Assembly (NCBI GenBank): GCA_013407085.1
Contig: JACCGJ010001734.1
Location: 36,462-100,461 of the forward strand
Length of the DNA stretch: 64,000 nt
Source of the DNA: Atriophallophorus winterbourni
Lineage: Eukaryota; Platyhelminthes; Trematoda; Plagiorchiida; Microphallidae
Direction: 5' to 3'
Shown here piece by piece: positions 20,588-31,560 of the stretch; position 1 is the first letter of the stretch; each line of letters starts with the position of its first letter. The notes beneath the pieces were generated by a model. The model did no database searches, was not told where the DNA came from, and worked only from the letters and a program-made list of their open reading frames with translations. The position numbers were made by a program, and so were the translations under genes.

Positions 20588-22430
20588 ATTGATTCAGGCA
20601 ATATCCAGTGATTTATTTGTTGAAAGTACGTTGTACGTTTTTCAAAACGATGCTATCGGTTTTGTTTATAAGTGAGGTATAGTGAAAAGTTTAGAAATTT
20701 CTTACTTACAGCGTGAAAGAGTAAAGAACTTATGAATCATATTTACACTCTGCTTTGCCTTCGAGATCACGTTATGTATGTGCTCGTTAAATATAAACGA
20801 TGCCGAATATTTGAACCCGAGATCACGTGTGCAGTCGATAATTTGAATGAGATTATTATTGAGAAGGATTGAGATATCAGGATTTGTACATCTGAAAGGC
20901 ATGAACTTAGATTTATCTACAGAGAATGACAGATCACTTATTTAACCCCATTTGAATAATGCAGCCAGATCATGGTTTAGCATGGCAATGTAAGTTTGTG
21001 TTTCAGAAGATTGAGAAAGACATTACTACTTTCATGTCGTCTGCGAACAAGAATAGTTTACTATGACAGATGACTGTATGTATATCATTTATGTATAGAG
21101 AAAAAGTATTGGACTCAAAACACTGCCTTTCATCACGCCATTTGGAATGGGCAAGGTGCGCGATCTGTGGCCATAAACCACAACACAGTATGTGCGATCT
21201 GTAAGAAAAGAGGTGAGCCAAGAATGAAGATTCACACCTATACCAAATGAACAGAGATTAGATAGTAATAATTTATGCGGTACTGTGTCGAAAGCTTTAG
21301 TTATATCAAGGAAGACAACTAGCAGTGCAAAACCATTTCCAATAAAACTTGTGATGCAATCTAAGTATTCTAACTGGCAAGTGATGCAGGAACATTTGTT
21401 AAGGAAGACGTACTGTGCCTTAGCAATGATACCAGGTGTAAGTTGTTTTAGAATAGCTTTGTTTACAATTTTTTTCAAATAATCTTGATTACAAAGCTGT
21501 ATGGTTTACGGTTAAAGGTACGTGACTGAGTGTTTCAAGCCAGATTTGTATCTGGGTATAACAATTGTGTTTTTCATTCTTTCGCGAAGGTACCAGGTTC
21601 GATAAATGTGTTGAATGAGTTCAGGAAAAAAAGTTGAAATTCTTTGCCACCCATTTTTCATATTGCTGGAATATTGTCTGTTATGTCAGGTTTAATACTG
21701 TCAGTGGCTTGCTGACAGGATTTACTTATGTTACTCAGGTTTATACTTAAATTATTTAGTGTATTAGGCGAGGGAAGTTGATTGGTTTTTGCTAACGTAG
21801 TTTGAATTGTTGTAGGTAGAATTGAAGTACAGCAGGAGTTCTTCACAGATAGCATTGAGGGAATTGATAATTGTTTCATTCACGGATAAATTACAATATT
21901 TGATAATTAAATCTTTGTTGCTGGCTGAGTTGGATGATCTTAACTTGAAAAGTGGAATTCAAGTAAAACCATGTTTACCTTTTATCCACTGTTTCAAGTG
22001 TCACTGAACGTAATCTTACTGTCACCACCTGATGACAGCAAAGAGCCAAAAACCGGTAGTGGAGTGTTATTTCGGGAGATGTGAGCAACACATTATCTGC
22101 GGCAGTTTGTACCATTTTTTTAATTTCTTGGTATATTTTAGTAGTTCACAGGGTAGGGTTAAATGTTGACATTTATTAGCCTCATACAAAATAAGACAGT
22201 TATATACATCATAGTTTATAGTAAATATAATCAAATTCATTGTTAAGATTAAGTTATGTAATAGAATATCTAGTGTCTGACAACCTGACACATTTTTAGC
22301 CAAAGTCAACCAGGGGATATTACCGAAAACAATGACATACTCATATGAGAAAAAATTTGGTAAATCAAAAACCAGGGATACCACGAGAGTATAAATTAAC
22401 TAATGAAGAACTAATCTTACGAATTTCACT
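20588..22430 (-). mobile_element. CR1-like LINE, minus strand, endonuclease and reverse transcriptase (right of the Gypsy insertion)
   Basis: Minus-strand order. Endonuclease fragment 22384-22067 (EYVIVFGNIPWLTLAKN, an APE-type GDFN-like block). Upstream reverse transcriptase region 21879-21658. Main reverse transcriptase 21478-21089 (KAQYVFLNKCSCITCQLEYL, VVFLDITKAFDTVPHKLLL, GVMKGSVLSPILFL), continuing in another frame to LFLFADDMKVV near 21040-21010 with the FADD catalytic pair. Thumb region 20902-20702 (DISILLNNNLIQIIDCTRDL). The element continues on the other side of the Gypsy insertion to its tail at 14131. Several frameshifts make it inactive. Confidence 0.88.
21975..22093 (+). repeat. 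Short dispersed repeat, copy 1
   Basis: Shares TTATCCACTGTTTCAAG, GATGACAGCAAA and CCAAAAACCGGTAGTGG blocks with 26925-27050, and matches 48638-48720 on the opposite strand. About 120 bp with no coding capacity. It lies between the endonuclease and reverse transcriptase parts of the minus-strand LINE, so it probably inserted there. Confidence 0.6.
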
Positions 22431-23250
22431 TGTTGAATTAAATACAAATGTTTCTACAAGCCCCTTGAATTTTCATGTAGATGTGCGCATATGAAAATAA
22501 AGCGAAAGGGAATTCCAAAGCCGTGCATACATAATGAAGAAGAAGTAACGTTGAAGTTTATTGCGAGACTTAAGAATATGCAAGAGCCTTTTTTCTGCTG
22601 CATTGGTCAAATCGATTATAATCATGAGAACGCATGGCAGACCTAAGCTCAACTAGCTGCTCGGCAATGATTCAAAAGAACGGAAGTAGGTTAGGACGAA
22701 TTCTGCGTAACCATAATAGTTCAACGCTCGCCAAATTACATCGTTACTGATAAGTCCAAGATTTGGACAATTTGCCAAATTGGAAAGAGGTTGAAAGTTC
22801 GTTGAAGGCTCTCTAAAAGAGAACAGTCACGCCTACCCATATGAGAATAGTTGATATTACAATAATAAAGAATTGAAAAGACATTCATTTTATATAGTGA
22901 TATTTTACTCTCGCGTAAGATGAATTTCCGGTAAATTAAGCCAACGTTTTGTCTTGTTCTTGTGATAAGGTGTCTGGCTCGCTCATCAATGTTAAGAGAA
23001 AAAAGAGAGTTAAGGAATGTATAAATCCGAGGTACCCAAATTCTGCAGAAGTAGTGATGGTTGAGCCATTTAATGTCAGTGTGTCACGAGGTATTGAGTA
23101 GCGTAATACTATATAGTGTTGTCTGAAATGTGAGCAAATTAGCTGCTTCATGTGAACTTGATTTTTCATGATTCTCTCATCCATCTGTGCATTGTAATCA
23201 TATGGTTGAGTACTAATGGGAGCAAGGCAGATGGAATTGAGTAAAGTAAC
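22431..23250 (-). mobile_element. Second minus-strand CR1-like LINE fragment
   Basis: Bases 23184-22936 read YSIPRDTLTLNGSTITTSAEF then YLGFIHSLTLFFL, the palm/thumb segment of a CR1-like reverse transcriptase. Further 3' on the minus strand (22790-22640) the C-terminal ELLWLRRIRPNLL-type block can be read in pieces. It abuts the previous LINE. The 5' limit is unclear. Confidence 0.65.
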
Positions 23251-24325
23251 AATGACGGAAACAAAAACCTTTGAGATAAGACATTATAAATATAAATCAC
23301 TATGTGAATTTGTCTGACTGTCTGTATTGGAATCACTGGTTGTTAGTTACGGGCTCACCAAAATGTAGCCAAGTCTGGCTTTAAAAAATGTTGCGGTAAG
23401 AATAATAATAATAGATCCAATGCAAATACAGTTACAGCGAAAGAAAACTATCCGTACTTGCTGGATTCAATCCGTGATTCGGTAACTCATGCGCGGGCAG
23501 CCTAAATGTGGTACGTGTTCCCGATTGCTTTCTATATTTCTTTATTTTCTGTAAGCTACATACTGGAACTGATATATTTGTGATAATAACTTTAAAAAAA
23601 TAAAAATCTTTGTATCCTCACACACACGATTCATTCTAAGAAATCCATCTCTCACCATATTTAAATTTGTAAAAATCCATAAAAAAGAAATGGCATTGTG
23701 AGGTTAGATAGCGACATTTGTTTAGTCTTCAATAAGTTAAAAAAATTAGAATCCGAATTATTAAGTCTACGTAACCAAATAACAACTTTGCAAACTTTCT
23801 TTGATTTTTTTAAACCGGTAAAATTTTCTATAAAGCCTAATTCCATTATTGATAATGATGTCCTGATACAAACCAATGGATTTGCTTAAAATCTATGCAC
23901 ATAAATTAGTCACAGAGAATCCCATTCTAGCAATATCATTCTCCTTAATGTATTGATAATTATCATATTAATGACTTAAAAAGATGTATCCTCACTTAAT
24001 ATGGCATTCCGGCAACATGTGCAGATTTTTTTACTAAAAACAGCATGGAACAGCGAACCCCAATTTTGATAAACTTCACTGACAAATATTTCGTCTCATA
24101 TTTCTTAGAGAATAAAAATATTTTAAAATCCATTTCAGATTTTCCCATGTTACTATGAAACCTCACCAAACTAGTGTATAGTTGTTTCGGTCGTGCGAAG
24201 CGCAAAAATACCATTGTACTCCATTACCACTCATGTTTTGACGCAACTGAGAGGATGCAGCGTGATTCATCCTAGTTAGTACACCTGTAAGAAGCCAGGC
24301 TCCAACAACTTCTGCACTCAACGAC
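23251..24325. other. Unassigned AT-rich stretch
   Basis: No gene was recognised. Short frames at 23661-23889 and 23996-24214 look like chance frames or very old LINE sequence. Confidence 0.4.
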
Positions 24326-25920
24326 ATGGTGCACAGAACAGCGCCAGACTCTAAGCGTTCATTTCGTTTACCTATATTTAGACAGGCGCAAACTTTTCTT
24401 CTAAACCCTAGTTCCTTTATAAACACTGTAGTCAACAATCTCCCAAACCAACAACTAACATTTGTCAATATCAATAATAGGCACACCTTCCATGTCAGTT
24501 ACCGTACTCAACTACCATACCGCCTTATGCTGAATAACAAGTCCCTCATTGACTACGATGGGCTTTATAGACCCTCCATCTACCAACCTGGTTGTTGTAC
24601 TCAACCATTTTACTATTCTCATTACATGACCCAAACACCCACATTTCATAAATGATACACACCCCATGTAACCAGAGAAATCCAGTCCAAAGTCAATTAA
24701 TTCAGTCACGATGTAAACACTAATGTGTCTACATAACGGTTGAGTTACTCGTTCAAGCCCGCCAAAATATTGACAAGACAATACGTGAGATGCGTACCGT
24801 AATATTGAAGCAAAATAATTATAAAATTAAAATAGCGAACACTAATTATTTTGCTTTGTACTGAAACCCAAAACACGAATATTCAACAGTAACAATGACG
24901 AGGAGGAATCGCAAATATAAAGAGCGCGGGAACGGCCAAATGAAGATAACAGAAAAATAAGCTCGATAACGAATAAAGTCAAGTAGTTCGGTGAAACCAA
25001 AATGGTAAAATTATACAAAAATAATGGTAGATTTAAAAAATAGATGTCAGTATTATAAATTCAAATGTTCATCTTACACCCCGATTTATGTCACACAGCT
25101 TTTTATGGCCATGCCAATTTTTTTCTACAATAATAAATTAAATATTAATTTTCCTAAATGTTTGCTTAAACCTACCTTCACTACTCATAATTTCGGTTCA
25201 ACTTGTGTTAGTTCTTATAAAAGCCAGATCAATTAAAACTAAAATTCAAATGCTGAAATATTCTCTCATTTCGAACTCAGTGGACATTATTTTCATAGCT
25301 GAAACCTGGACAAGAGCGGTCCAGCCTGAGTCAACACTTATGGTACCCAATCACCAGATATTCAGGAATAATCGAACTTCGAACCATGGTGGCGGTACTC
25401 TTATTTATGTTCATTCGAGGTTTGCAGCTAATAACTTTACCTCACCTAGTCTTTCGGAACTAGATTACTCTACTTGGATTGTATTACCATATTCAGATCT
25501 CTGAATAAGTTGCATTTATTTTACACCGTCTTCAACTCTCTCTAGAATGGATTCTTTTAGTCATACCTTTATTGAAGTATCTCTAACCACACACAATATA
25601 AACTAAATGATGGTGACTTCAACATGCCAAATTTAAACTGGCACATTCGTGGAACTTCAATATTCTTTGGGACATTCATTTTTCCTCACATTTATTTGTT
25701 CCTCGCAATAAAAGCACACGCATTTAATATCTGTAAAAATGATTGATTACCGTTTATCTTTATTATTTTAACGAACGTAAAATTTTTCTTGTTCATTTAA
25801 CCTTGAAAATTTGACGATTGTACATATTCAGCTTTGTTCATACAAACAATTTATTAATTCTTTATCATGCTAAGTATGTCTTGCATATCCAAGAATAAAT
25901 TATTTGTTTATTTATATGTT
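24326..25920 (+). mobile_element. CR1-like LINE, plus strand, endonuclease plus 3' tail
   Basis: Bases 25205-25500 encode an APE-type endonuclease start (KARSIKTKIQMLKYSLIS, VDIIFIAETWT, a GGGTLIYVHSRF block), followed after frameshifts by NMPNLNWHIRGTS near 25622-25660. The sequence then jumps to the 3' untranslated module (25725-25920) with the ATCATGCTAAGTATG hairpin, so the whole reverse transcriptase is deleted. Bases 24326-24655 carry a 109-codon frame upstream in the same orientation that may belong to ORF1 or the 5' region. Confidence 0.7.
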
Positions 25921-25979
25921 TTTCAAGGTCATACGACTTAAACAATCGCATTTACCAAGTATGAATATAGTGAATACAA

Positions 25980-26380
25980 CAGCATACACTAGTATTATTA
26001 TATCTAGCAACATATGTCGGACTGGAATCTATGCCTAAGAATGTATCCAACGATCCTTTACCAGATACATCACCTTTAGTTAAGCTAAGCATACATATAG
26101 CGAAAGTTGAGAGAACTTATGGTTGGAACCAATATGGTTCCGTGGATTACGATAAAACCTATCACTTTTTCACACAACATTGGAACAAGTAAAAATCGCC
26201 AATGAGTTACAATTGAAGTATATAATCTTCACCATAAAATCTAAATACCTATACCGAAAATTCACAACGGTGTACCAAGAGATTTTTTCATCTCTAAATA
26301 TTCTAGTTTGTGTAAATTACTTCCCAATAAAATACCACAAATCACTTTATTGTTTGACTATAATATAAACTCAAAACATT
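25980..26380 (+). mobile_element. CR1-like LINE C-terminal fragment
   Basis: The phrase ECIQRSFTRYITF followed by SES.ENLWLEPIWFRGLR in shifting frames matches the C-terminal region seen at 15279-15420. Stops throughout. Short dead fragment. Confidence 0.5.
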
Positions 26381-26924
26381 TTTAAAACCGAAAAATTAGC
26401 TCAGCAATTTAATATTAATATAAGTCCATTTAATTTATGCTTATTGCGCATTGAGAGCTGTTAATTGATTTTCGGCATATTTTAGAAGCCATTCAACTTT
26501 TTTCTTCAAAATTTACTTTCCTGAAATATTCACCTAAAATTTTTGAAATGATGACGCCACCTTTTGTTCTTTGGAATCGATGGATTGAATTCCAAATCCG
26601 TGAATAACCGTTTGAATTTGCATGCTGAATTTTATTTACTAATATACAATATAATGCGGTCGTACGAAAACTGTATTTAACTTTTTTTCATACATCACAC
26701 ATTTACCGTTATTTTGAACAAATTTAGATATTTTATTATATATTCTTGCTAATCAATCCATATTTTTGCTGTTTGCAATCATATGTGAGCACCAAAATAC
26801 ATTGGACTTTTAAAAATGCTCCGTTTGTTTAGCCAGGAATCACTTTGCGTTGCTGTTTTGAACATCGTGCTTCTTTCTAAAACCATATGTAACAGTGGCA
26901 TACAAGTATAACATTGTTCACCTT

Positions 26925-27050
26925 TTGACCACTGTTTCAAGGCTCACTGATTCTGATCTTCCTGTCTCCATGTGATGACAACAAACACCCAAAAACCGGT
27001 AGTGGCTGTTTACGGGATTGGGATATAAACACCACAATACATTAGTTTCT
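26925..27050 (+). repeat. Short dispersed repeat, copy 2
   Basis: Same family as 21975-22093: a CACTGTTTCAAG block, a GATGACAACAAA block and CCAAAAACCGGTAGTGG. Its left side (26888-26910) also carries the CAGTGGCATACAAGT motif of the 4150-4496 hairpin family, suggesting the two families share ends. Confidence 0.6.
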
Positions 27051-27186
27051 ACTCAGCGTTTTCATTTTTGCTAACGGAGAAATATTTAATTAGATTCGAC
27101 CTCAATATTTTATTGCACTGTTTTATTTTATGTTTTTTTCATTAAATCAACTGTCCATTCATTGCTTGTCTTGCCTAATCTAAGAA

Positions 27187-27221
<35 letters not shown>
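27187..27221 (+). repeat. (ATT)n microsatellite
   Basis: About twelve perfect trinucleotide units. Confidence 0.95.
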
Positions 27222-28406
27222 GTATCATATGGTCTCCCTCGTATTCGTGAATAGCGAAAGTCCCATAAATTCAGGTTAGCAACCCTTTCATTATAAGGGT
27301 TGTTTCGAAATCTGGCAGCTAGTTTTGTTTAGCGCTGATAGATAACCTGTATAAGTTTCATATCTTTCTTTAGCTACGGAGACAAAGACTGTGCAGCTTT
27401 TCAAATGACAGGTCTCTCGTATGTGTACTTTATCTTTAAGAAAATTGGCGAAGATTTCTTAATTACTCCTTTGTGTATATTAAAGGCTCGCTTTGCTTCT
27501 GTAAAGACAGTTTAGGTATTAATTGAGGTTTTTATACTGTAGCATATCCGAACACCAAAATCTTCCTTATCACGGCACTTTTCAACGACATGTGAACCTA
27601 TATGTTTCGTAAACTCTATTTACTTCCCCATCTTCATGAATCTACATTATTGAAGAAATGGTGGTTTAATCCCCAATGACCAATTTTAAATCCTATAAAT
27701 ATATTTTGTTATAGCAAACAGTGTTTTTGGCTACAGACACAACTCCAAATATTTAGGTCGTTCGGGAATGATGATATATTATAGCAAAGAATTTCAGAAC
27801 TCAGAACTCAGAGCTCAGGAAGGTTTGTGGTAGAAAAAGCAGTAAGCTTAGGAATAACCATAAGATGAGAGGTATATGGAGTAAAATGACTAAATCCATC
27901 AAAAATAAATAAAGACAGTCACATACCGTTATTTCATTGACGTAAACTAAATATGTGATGCAGCATCAACACTTGCCTATGCAGTCGAATTGTTAAGAAC
28001 TCATTTAGAAAATTCGACAACATTTCGGTGGCACCAACACTATTTAGCAGTAGTACGTCATGTTTGACACGAATAAATGCATAAGAGATATCAAGGTAGC
28101 ATGCCTACCTTATATATACCGCTTAGTGACCAACGTTTGTGTGCTGAGCGTTAATCTGATGTTTCAGATGTCATTGAACTCTATTCAAATTGCACGTTTG
28201 AAATATACTCATTTCAACTGGCATTATTTGCAAGCGCTTGGAAAAAATTCATTCGGCAACATTTATGTAAAAATTTGCGATGCCAAGCTCTGATTCTAAA
28301 AGGAAAGTGTCTGCCTAACGAATATTCCTTTAGGATGAAACAACATTACAGTTTGTTGACAGGAGACTAGTTGAAGTATGCTTCCTTGTATTTCAGAAGT
28401 CCTTTG

Positions 28407-28651
28407 TGCTGCGGAGCAGCAAACGTGTGATGCCTCGCGTGCACCATATCGATCGTTCATCCTGAATCGATTATTGACAGTAAACGAACTATAGATTGAT
28501 CATCAATCAAGATCGATAGTTCTTGCATATTGTGATTATAATTCACTGTACAGCTTTGTGTTATTTATTCATTCGGCCAATACACGAGTTTGAGTTCGGT
28601 TGTGTTTTCTGACTGACGGCTGGGCCAGTGCAACGCCCCACAGTTATAACA
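28407..28651 (+). repeat. 5' LTR of the compact element
   Basis: Starts TGCTGCGGAGCAGC and ends CACAGTTATAACA. It aligns base for base, without length change, to 30412-30656. Confidence 0.92.
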
Positions 28652-28664
28652 ATTGACGACGGGG

Positions 28665-28817
28665 ATGAACTTTCAAAACAGTGGCGGGATGAGCCTGTAT
28701 GAAGAGATCGTTCGTTTCATCATAAAATCGGGACAACTTCAAATCAAACTATTTGATGCTCTTTTGTCGAAACTAAATGTGAATACTGAAGAACATGCAG
28801 AAACGCGTTTAAAATAA
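28665..28817 (+). pseudogene. Truncated Gag start of the compact element
   Basis: 50 codons (GGMSLYEEIVRFIIKSGQLQ) from the first ATG after the 5' LTR. A stop follows 5 nt before the next ATG, which is in another frame. Most of Gag is missing. Confidence 0.55.
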
Positions 28818-28821
28818 ACAT

Positions 28822-29628
28822 ATGGCCAACATAGACACAGAGAGCAGTTGCTATACCAATTCCCAGAGAAACCTTAACCGACAACAGTCAAATGTTGTAT
28901 TCTCTACCAATAGTGAGTCGTTCCGCAGTCTTCGAAAATATATTTCCATCCAGATAAACGACCAGAAAGTAACATTACAACTCGACACGGCCTCAGATAT
29001 CACAATCATCTCACGAAAAACTTGGAAATCTATTGGTGAGCCACTGCTGCAGTCTACATGTCGCATTGCTAAGAACGCCTCAGGAGATAATCTTGCGTTT
29101 CTCGGTGAGTTATCATGTATTTTCAAGTTTCGAGGACAACAATGTTCTGGTGTGTGCTATGTGGCAGCTAACGACCACCTAAATGTTTTGGGAATAGACT
29201 TTATAGAAATGTTATGGGATGTACCGTTTAGTGCCATTTGCAATCAAACTGAGAGTCGTGGACGCGGCCGTCCGTTCAGAGGGCGTGGTTTTGCATACAT
29301 AAGTTACCGAGAACCATCTGGTCAATTTAAAAGTCAACGGTCTGGACTGCTCGGCAATGAGCAATCTCCGGACGGTCATGCTGAAAATGGTGCAGAGGTT
29401 CTTGAGACAAACGAAAATGTTGAGTTATTTGATGCATCTGATGCGTCGCACGAAAACACTGGTGTGCCAGAGAAACCAAAGATGTATACCCTCGAAGAAT
29501 ACAAAGCAATGCGTTTATCAACAAATCCAGTGATTACTTTTGCAACGAAGGGTACACGAGAAGCTAATGATGGGAAAGACGTTTTTTTTAAACATGGTGG
29601 AACACCGCAAAATTGTCGAGGCTTCTGA
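28822..29628 (+). CDS. Protease fused to the N-terminal part of a SERBP1/HABP4-like protein
   Basis: 268 codons in one frame. Residues 38-140 are a retropepsin of the Gypsy K02A2.6-like type: KYISIQINDQKVTLQLDTAS with the catalytic D-T-A triplet at 55-57, then a GELSCIFKF beta block and VLGIDFIEMLWDVP. Residue 145 onward changes character: RGRGRPFRGRGF (RGG-type RNA-binding), a Gly/Ser/Glu-rich linker, then KPKMYTLEEYKAM (218-230) and a VITFATKGTREANDGKDVFFKH stretch, which is the layout of the HABP4/PAI-RBP1 domain of SERBP1, HABP4 and insect Vig. Those proteins bind mRNA and ribosomes. A frameshift near a run of eight T (29584-29591) truncates it. The change from protease to RGG is abrupt at about 29257. 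The identification is from motif layout, not from a search. Confidence 0.75.
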   Translation: MANIDTESSCYTNSQRNLNRQQSNVVFSTNSESFRSLRKYISIQINDQKVTLQLDTASDITIISRKTWKSIGEPLLQSTCRIAKNASGDNLAFLGELSCIFKFRGQQCSGVCYVAANDHLNVLGIDFIEMLWDVPFSAICNQTESRGRGRPFRGRGFAYISYREPSGQFKSQRSGLLGNEQSPDGHAENGAEVLETNENVELFDASDASHENTGVPEKPKMYTLEEYKAMRLSTNPVITFATKGTREANDGKDVFFKHGGTPQNCRGF

Positions 29629-30100
29629 AGAAAAAGACTTGAATGAGCATCAAAGCAAGGAAATTCCGGTGGAGGCTAAATATGAAATCGACGTTACGTT
29701 CACGGATCGGTTGAATGAAAGTGGTCGACCACCTCGCGGATTTGGCGGTCGTGGATTTTGGCGTGGACGTGGCGCAGTAGGCCCACGTGATGCTCACGGA
29801 ACAGGCGAACCAAATGCAGCATCTGGTTTTAGAGGTGACCGCGGAAGAGGCATTGCTCGTAGGTCACATTTCGAAAATCCAGCAACGCTGAATAAACTGT
29901 CACCAGCCGATTGTTTTCTGGGACGACCCATACGAACAGCAAATGAGGCCATGCTAACAAATACTAATCCACGATCTGACATTCAATTAAACATCGACGC
30001 ACCCACTAAACACAAAAGAGTCTACAAGTCTGAAGATACGGTTTATGTACGCATGTTCCGAAGAAACGGCTCGTACTGGAAGCCTGCCGTTATTATATAA
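29592..30100 (+). pseudogene. C-terminal part of the SERBP1/HABP4-like segment joined to an integrase tail
   Basis: The second frame, +1 relative to the upstream one. It has an acidic stretch (VEASEEKDLNEH), then YEIDVTFTDRLNESGRPPRG followed by a second Gly/Arg cluster (GGRGFWRGRG). In the SERBP1 family a hydrophobic-acidic segment followed by an RGG box ends the protein in the same way. At about 29885 it switches to LSPADCFLGRPIRTANEAML, the conserved region after the integrase catalytic core in Gypsy elements, then VYVRMFRRNGSYWKPAVI and a stop at 30098. No introns are present, which fits capture from a spliced mRNA. No start codon of its own is needed if the upstream frame was once continuous. 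Confidence 0.72.
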
Positions 30101-30411
30101 CCTGTTGGAAACGTTCTTTATAAGGTCCGTTCTGGGGGAGTGATACAAAAAAGACATATCAGTCATATCAGAAGCCGCCAGACGAAGTCTACTGAGAACC
30201 AGACTGAAAATTGTGAAACGCCATTACACCTATTACTAGACACGTTTGGCTTGCCACAGTACACATCACAAGACACAGAGCCCATTAACGGAGCCGAACG
30301 CCAAGATTAGCAAACCATTAGGAAGATCGCAACGCATGCGATACCCTGTGAATCGGCTGAACATCGACCCTAACCGGAAAACCTACGTGAACAGACTTCG
30401 GAAATGGGAGA
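30101..30411 (+). pseudogene. Remnant pol C-terminus of the compact element
   Basis: Broken codons continue the Gypsy polyprotein end: GVIQKRHISHIRSRQTK (about 30140-30185), then RYPVNRLNIDPNRKTYVNRL at 30339-30398, just before the polypurine tract. Several stops. Confidence 0.65.
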
Positions 30412-30656
30412 GGCTGCGGAGCAGCGAACGTGCCATGCCTCGCGTGCACCACATTGATCGTTAATCATGAATTGATTATTGACAGTGAACGAACTATAGA
30501 TTATCCATCAATCAAGATCGATAGTTCGTGCATATTGTGATTATCATTCACTGTACAGCTTTCTGTTATTCATTCATTCGGCCAATACACGAGTTCGAGT
30601 TCGGTTGTGTTTTCTTACTGACGGCTGGGCCAGTGCAACACCCCACAGTTACAACA
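30412..30656 (+). repeat. 3' LTR of the compact element
   Basis: Starts GGCTGCGGAGCAGC (first base changed from T) and ends CACAGTTACAACA, followed by the CTTTG target duplication. Confidence 0.92.
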
Positions 30657-30661
30657 CTTTG

Positions 30662-31560
30662 ATTCCGTAAAACATAATAACCTTCTTGACAAGCTAAAGA
30701 TTTGTGGTCATACAGGTTCTTAGCTAATCGCCTTAACGTGAAAAGAAGAAAACCGTCTGTTGCGAGAACCTGGCGATACTATGTGGAGTGCCGCAAGACT
30801 CATTGCTTGGTCTAATGATCCTTTTATTTTTGTAAAAGACCTGGGGGCCTTCTTGAGTTCACGTTGTTTCCGGTTTGCAAATGATTTTTAGATATTGAGA
30901 TCCGAAAACAAAGATACGCTTATCTCGGATTTAAAAATAATTGAATGAGCAGCGTCATTGAACCTGCATTAAAGTCGATGAAGAGCTGCGTCCTGACATC
31001 TTATTTATCGATGGCTCAGCTAAAAATCGGGAATGAATCATCAGAATAGCTGCAGCGAAAATGTCAAAGATCTTGGATTTACTATCACAGAGATTGAAAC
31101 CGGTCTATTTAGTGCGCCAGGGCAACAAGCAACGATCGCAGGGAACTGTTTAGACTGCGCTAAGCGTTGTCACGCCGAAACCCTCTCATCTTCATCCCAT
31201 ATACAATGTAGTTGGTCGACATCGGTTGGAATACTATGTTCAATGTTGGGATCCGTACGTGAAAAAGATAGAGAGTGTATTAAATTGGCCCAGAACCTTG
31301 TGACTAGGATTGTTATGTGTTAGACTGGTTAAACCTACGAGGCAAGGCACTAAAAATGGTCTTGTTTATACTAAAGAAACGAAGGCTACGAAGCGACCTA
31401 TCAGAAGTCTTTCAGATTCTAATGCGTCTCTCGGGATATAATATCACTCAATTTATGAGGTAGCCCCAAAACATCTAGAATGGGTAATTCAAGAATCTTC
31501 CTTAGGCTAGGACTTAGCAGCAACCTTGGGTTCAAACATGGTAATAAGCTCTCAGATGGT
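30662..31560 (+). mobile_element. CR1-like LINE reverse transcriptase fragment
   Basis: Bases 30663-30720 read a LLDKLKICGH-type palm segment; 30885-30900 resembles FRFANDF (degraded catalytic block); 31033-31323 is a 96-codon frame with ENVKDLGFTI, the thumb start of CR1-like enzymes. The compact LTR element above was inserted next to or into it. Dead. Confidence 0.55.

Larger units (their letters stand above)
26381..28401. other. Non-coding stretch with small repeats
   Basis: Holds the dispersed repeat at 26925-27050, an (ATT)n microsatellite at 27187-27221, an AACCCTTTCATTATAAGGGTT palindrome near 27278-27300 and an imperfect CAGAACT tandem at 27794-27812. No gene was recognised. The 77-codon frame at 28060-28293 has no recognisable features. 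Confidence 0.5.
28407..30656 (+). mobile_element. Compact Gypsy-type LTR element carrying a captured SERBP1/HABP4-like coding segment
   Basis: Complete integrated unit of 2,250 bp: 5' LTR 28407-28651 and 3' LTR 30412-30656, each 245 bp with about 20 differences by eye, flanked by the perfect 5-bp duplication CTTTG (28402-28406 and 30657-30661). Internal order: 50-codon Gag start (28665-28817), aspartic protease (28822 to about 29256), RGG-rich SERBP1/HABP4-like segment (about 29257-29880), integrase tail (about 29885-30240), probable polypurine tract GAAATGGGAGAGG (30401-30413) and 3' LTR. Reverse transcriptase, RNase H and the integrase core are absent, so it could only have moved with enzymes from a related element. 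The target duplication shows an LTR element really inserted here; it does not by itself prove that the captured segment was already inside. Confidence 0.88.

Noticed and set aside
22028..22060. CTGATGACAGCAAAG resembling a hammerhead ribozyme core, as in schistosome satellite elements
   Set aside because: The required GAAA box and closing stems are missing in all three copies of this repeat.
24163..24486. 107-codon minus-strand frame
   Set aside because: Overlaps a plus-strand frame in the 5' part of a LINE; no recognisable protein in either, and the minus one has no support.
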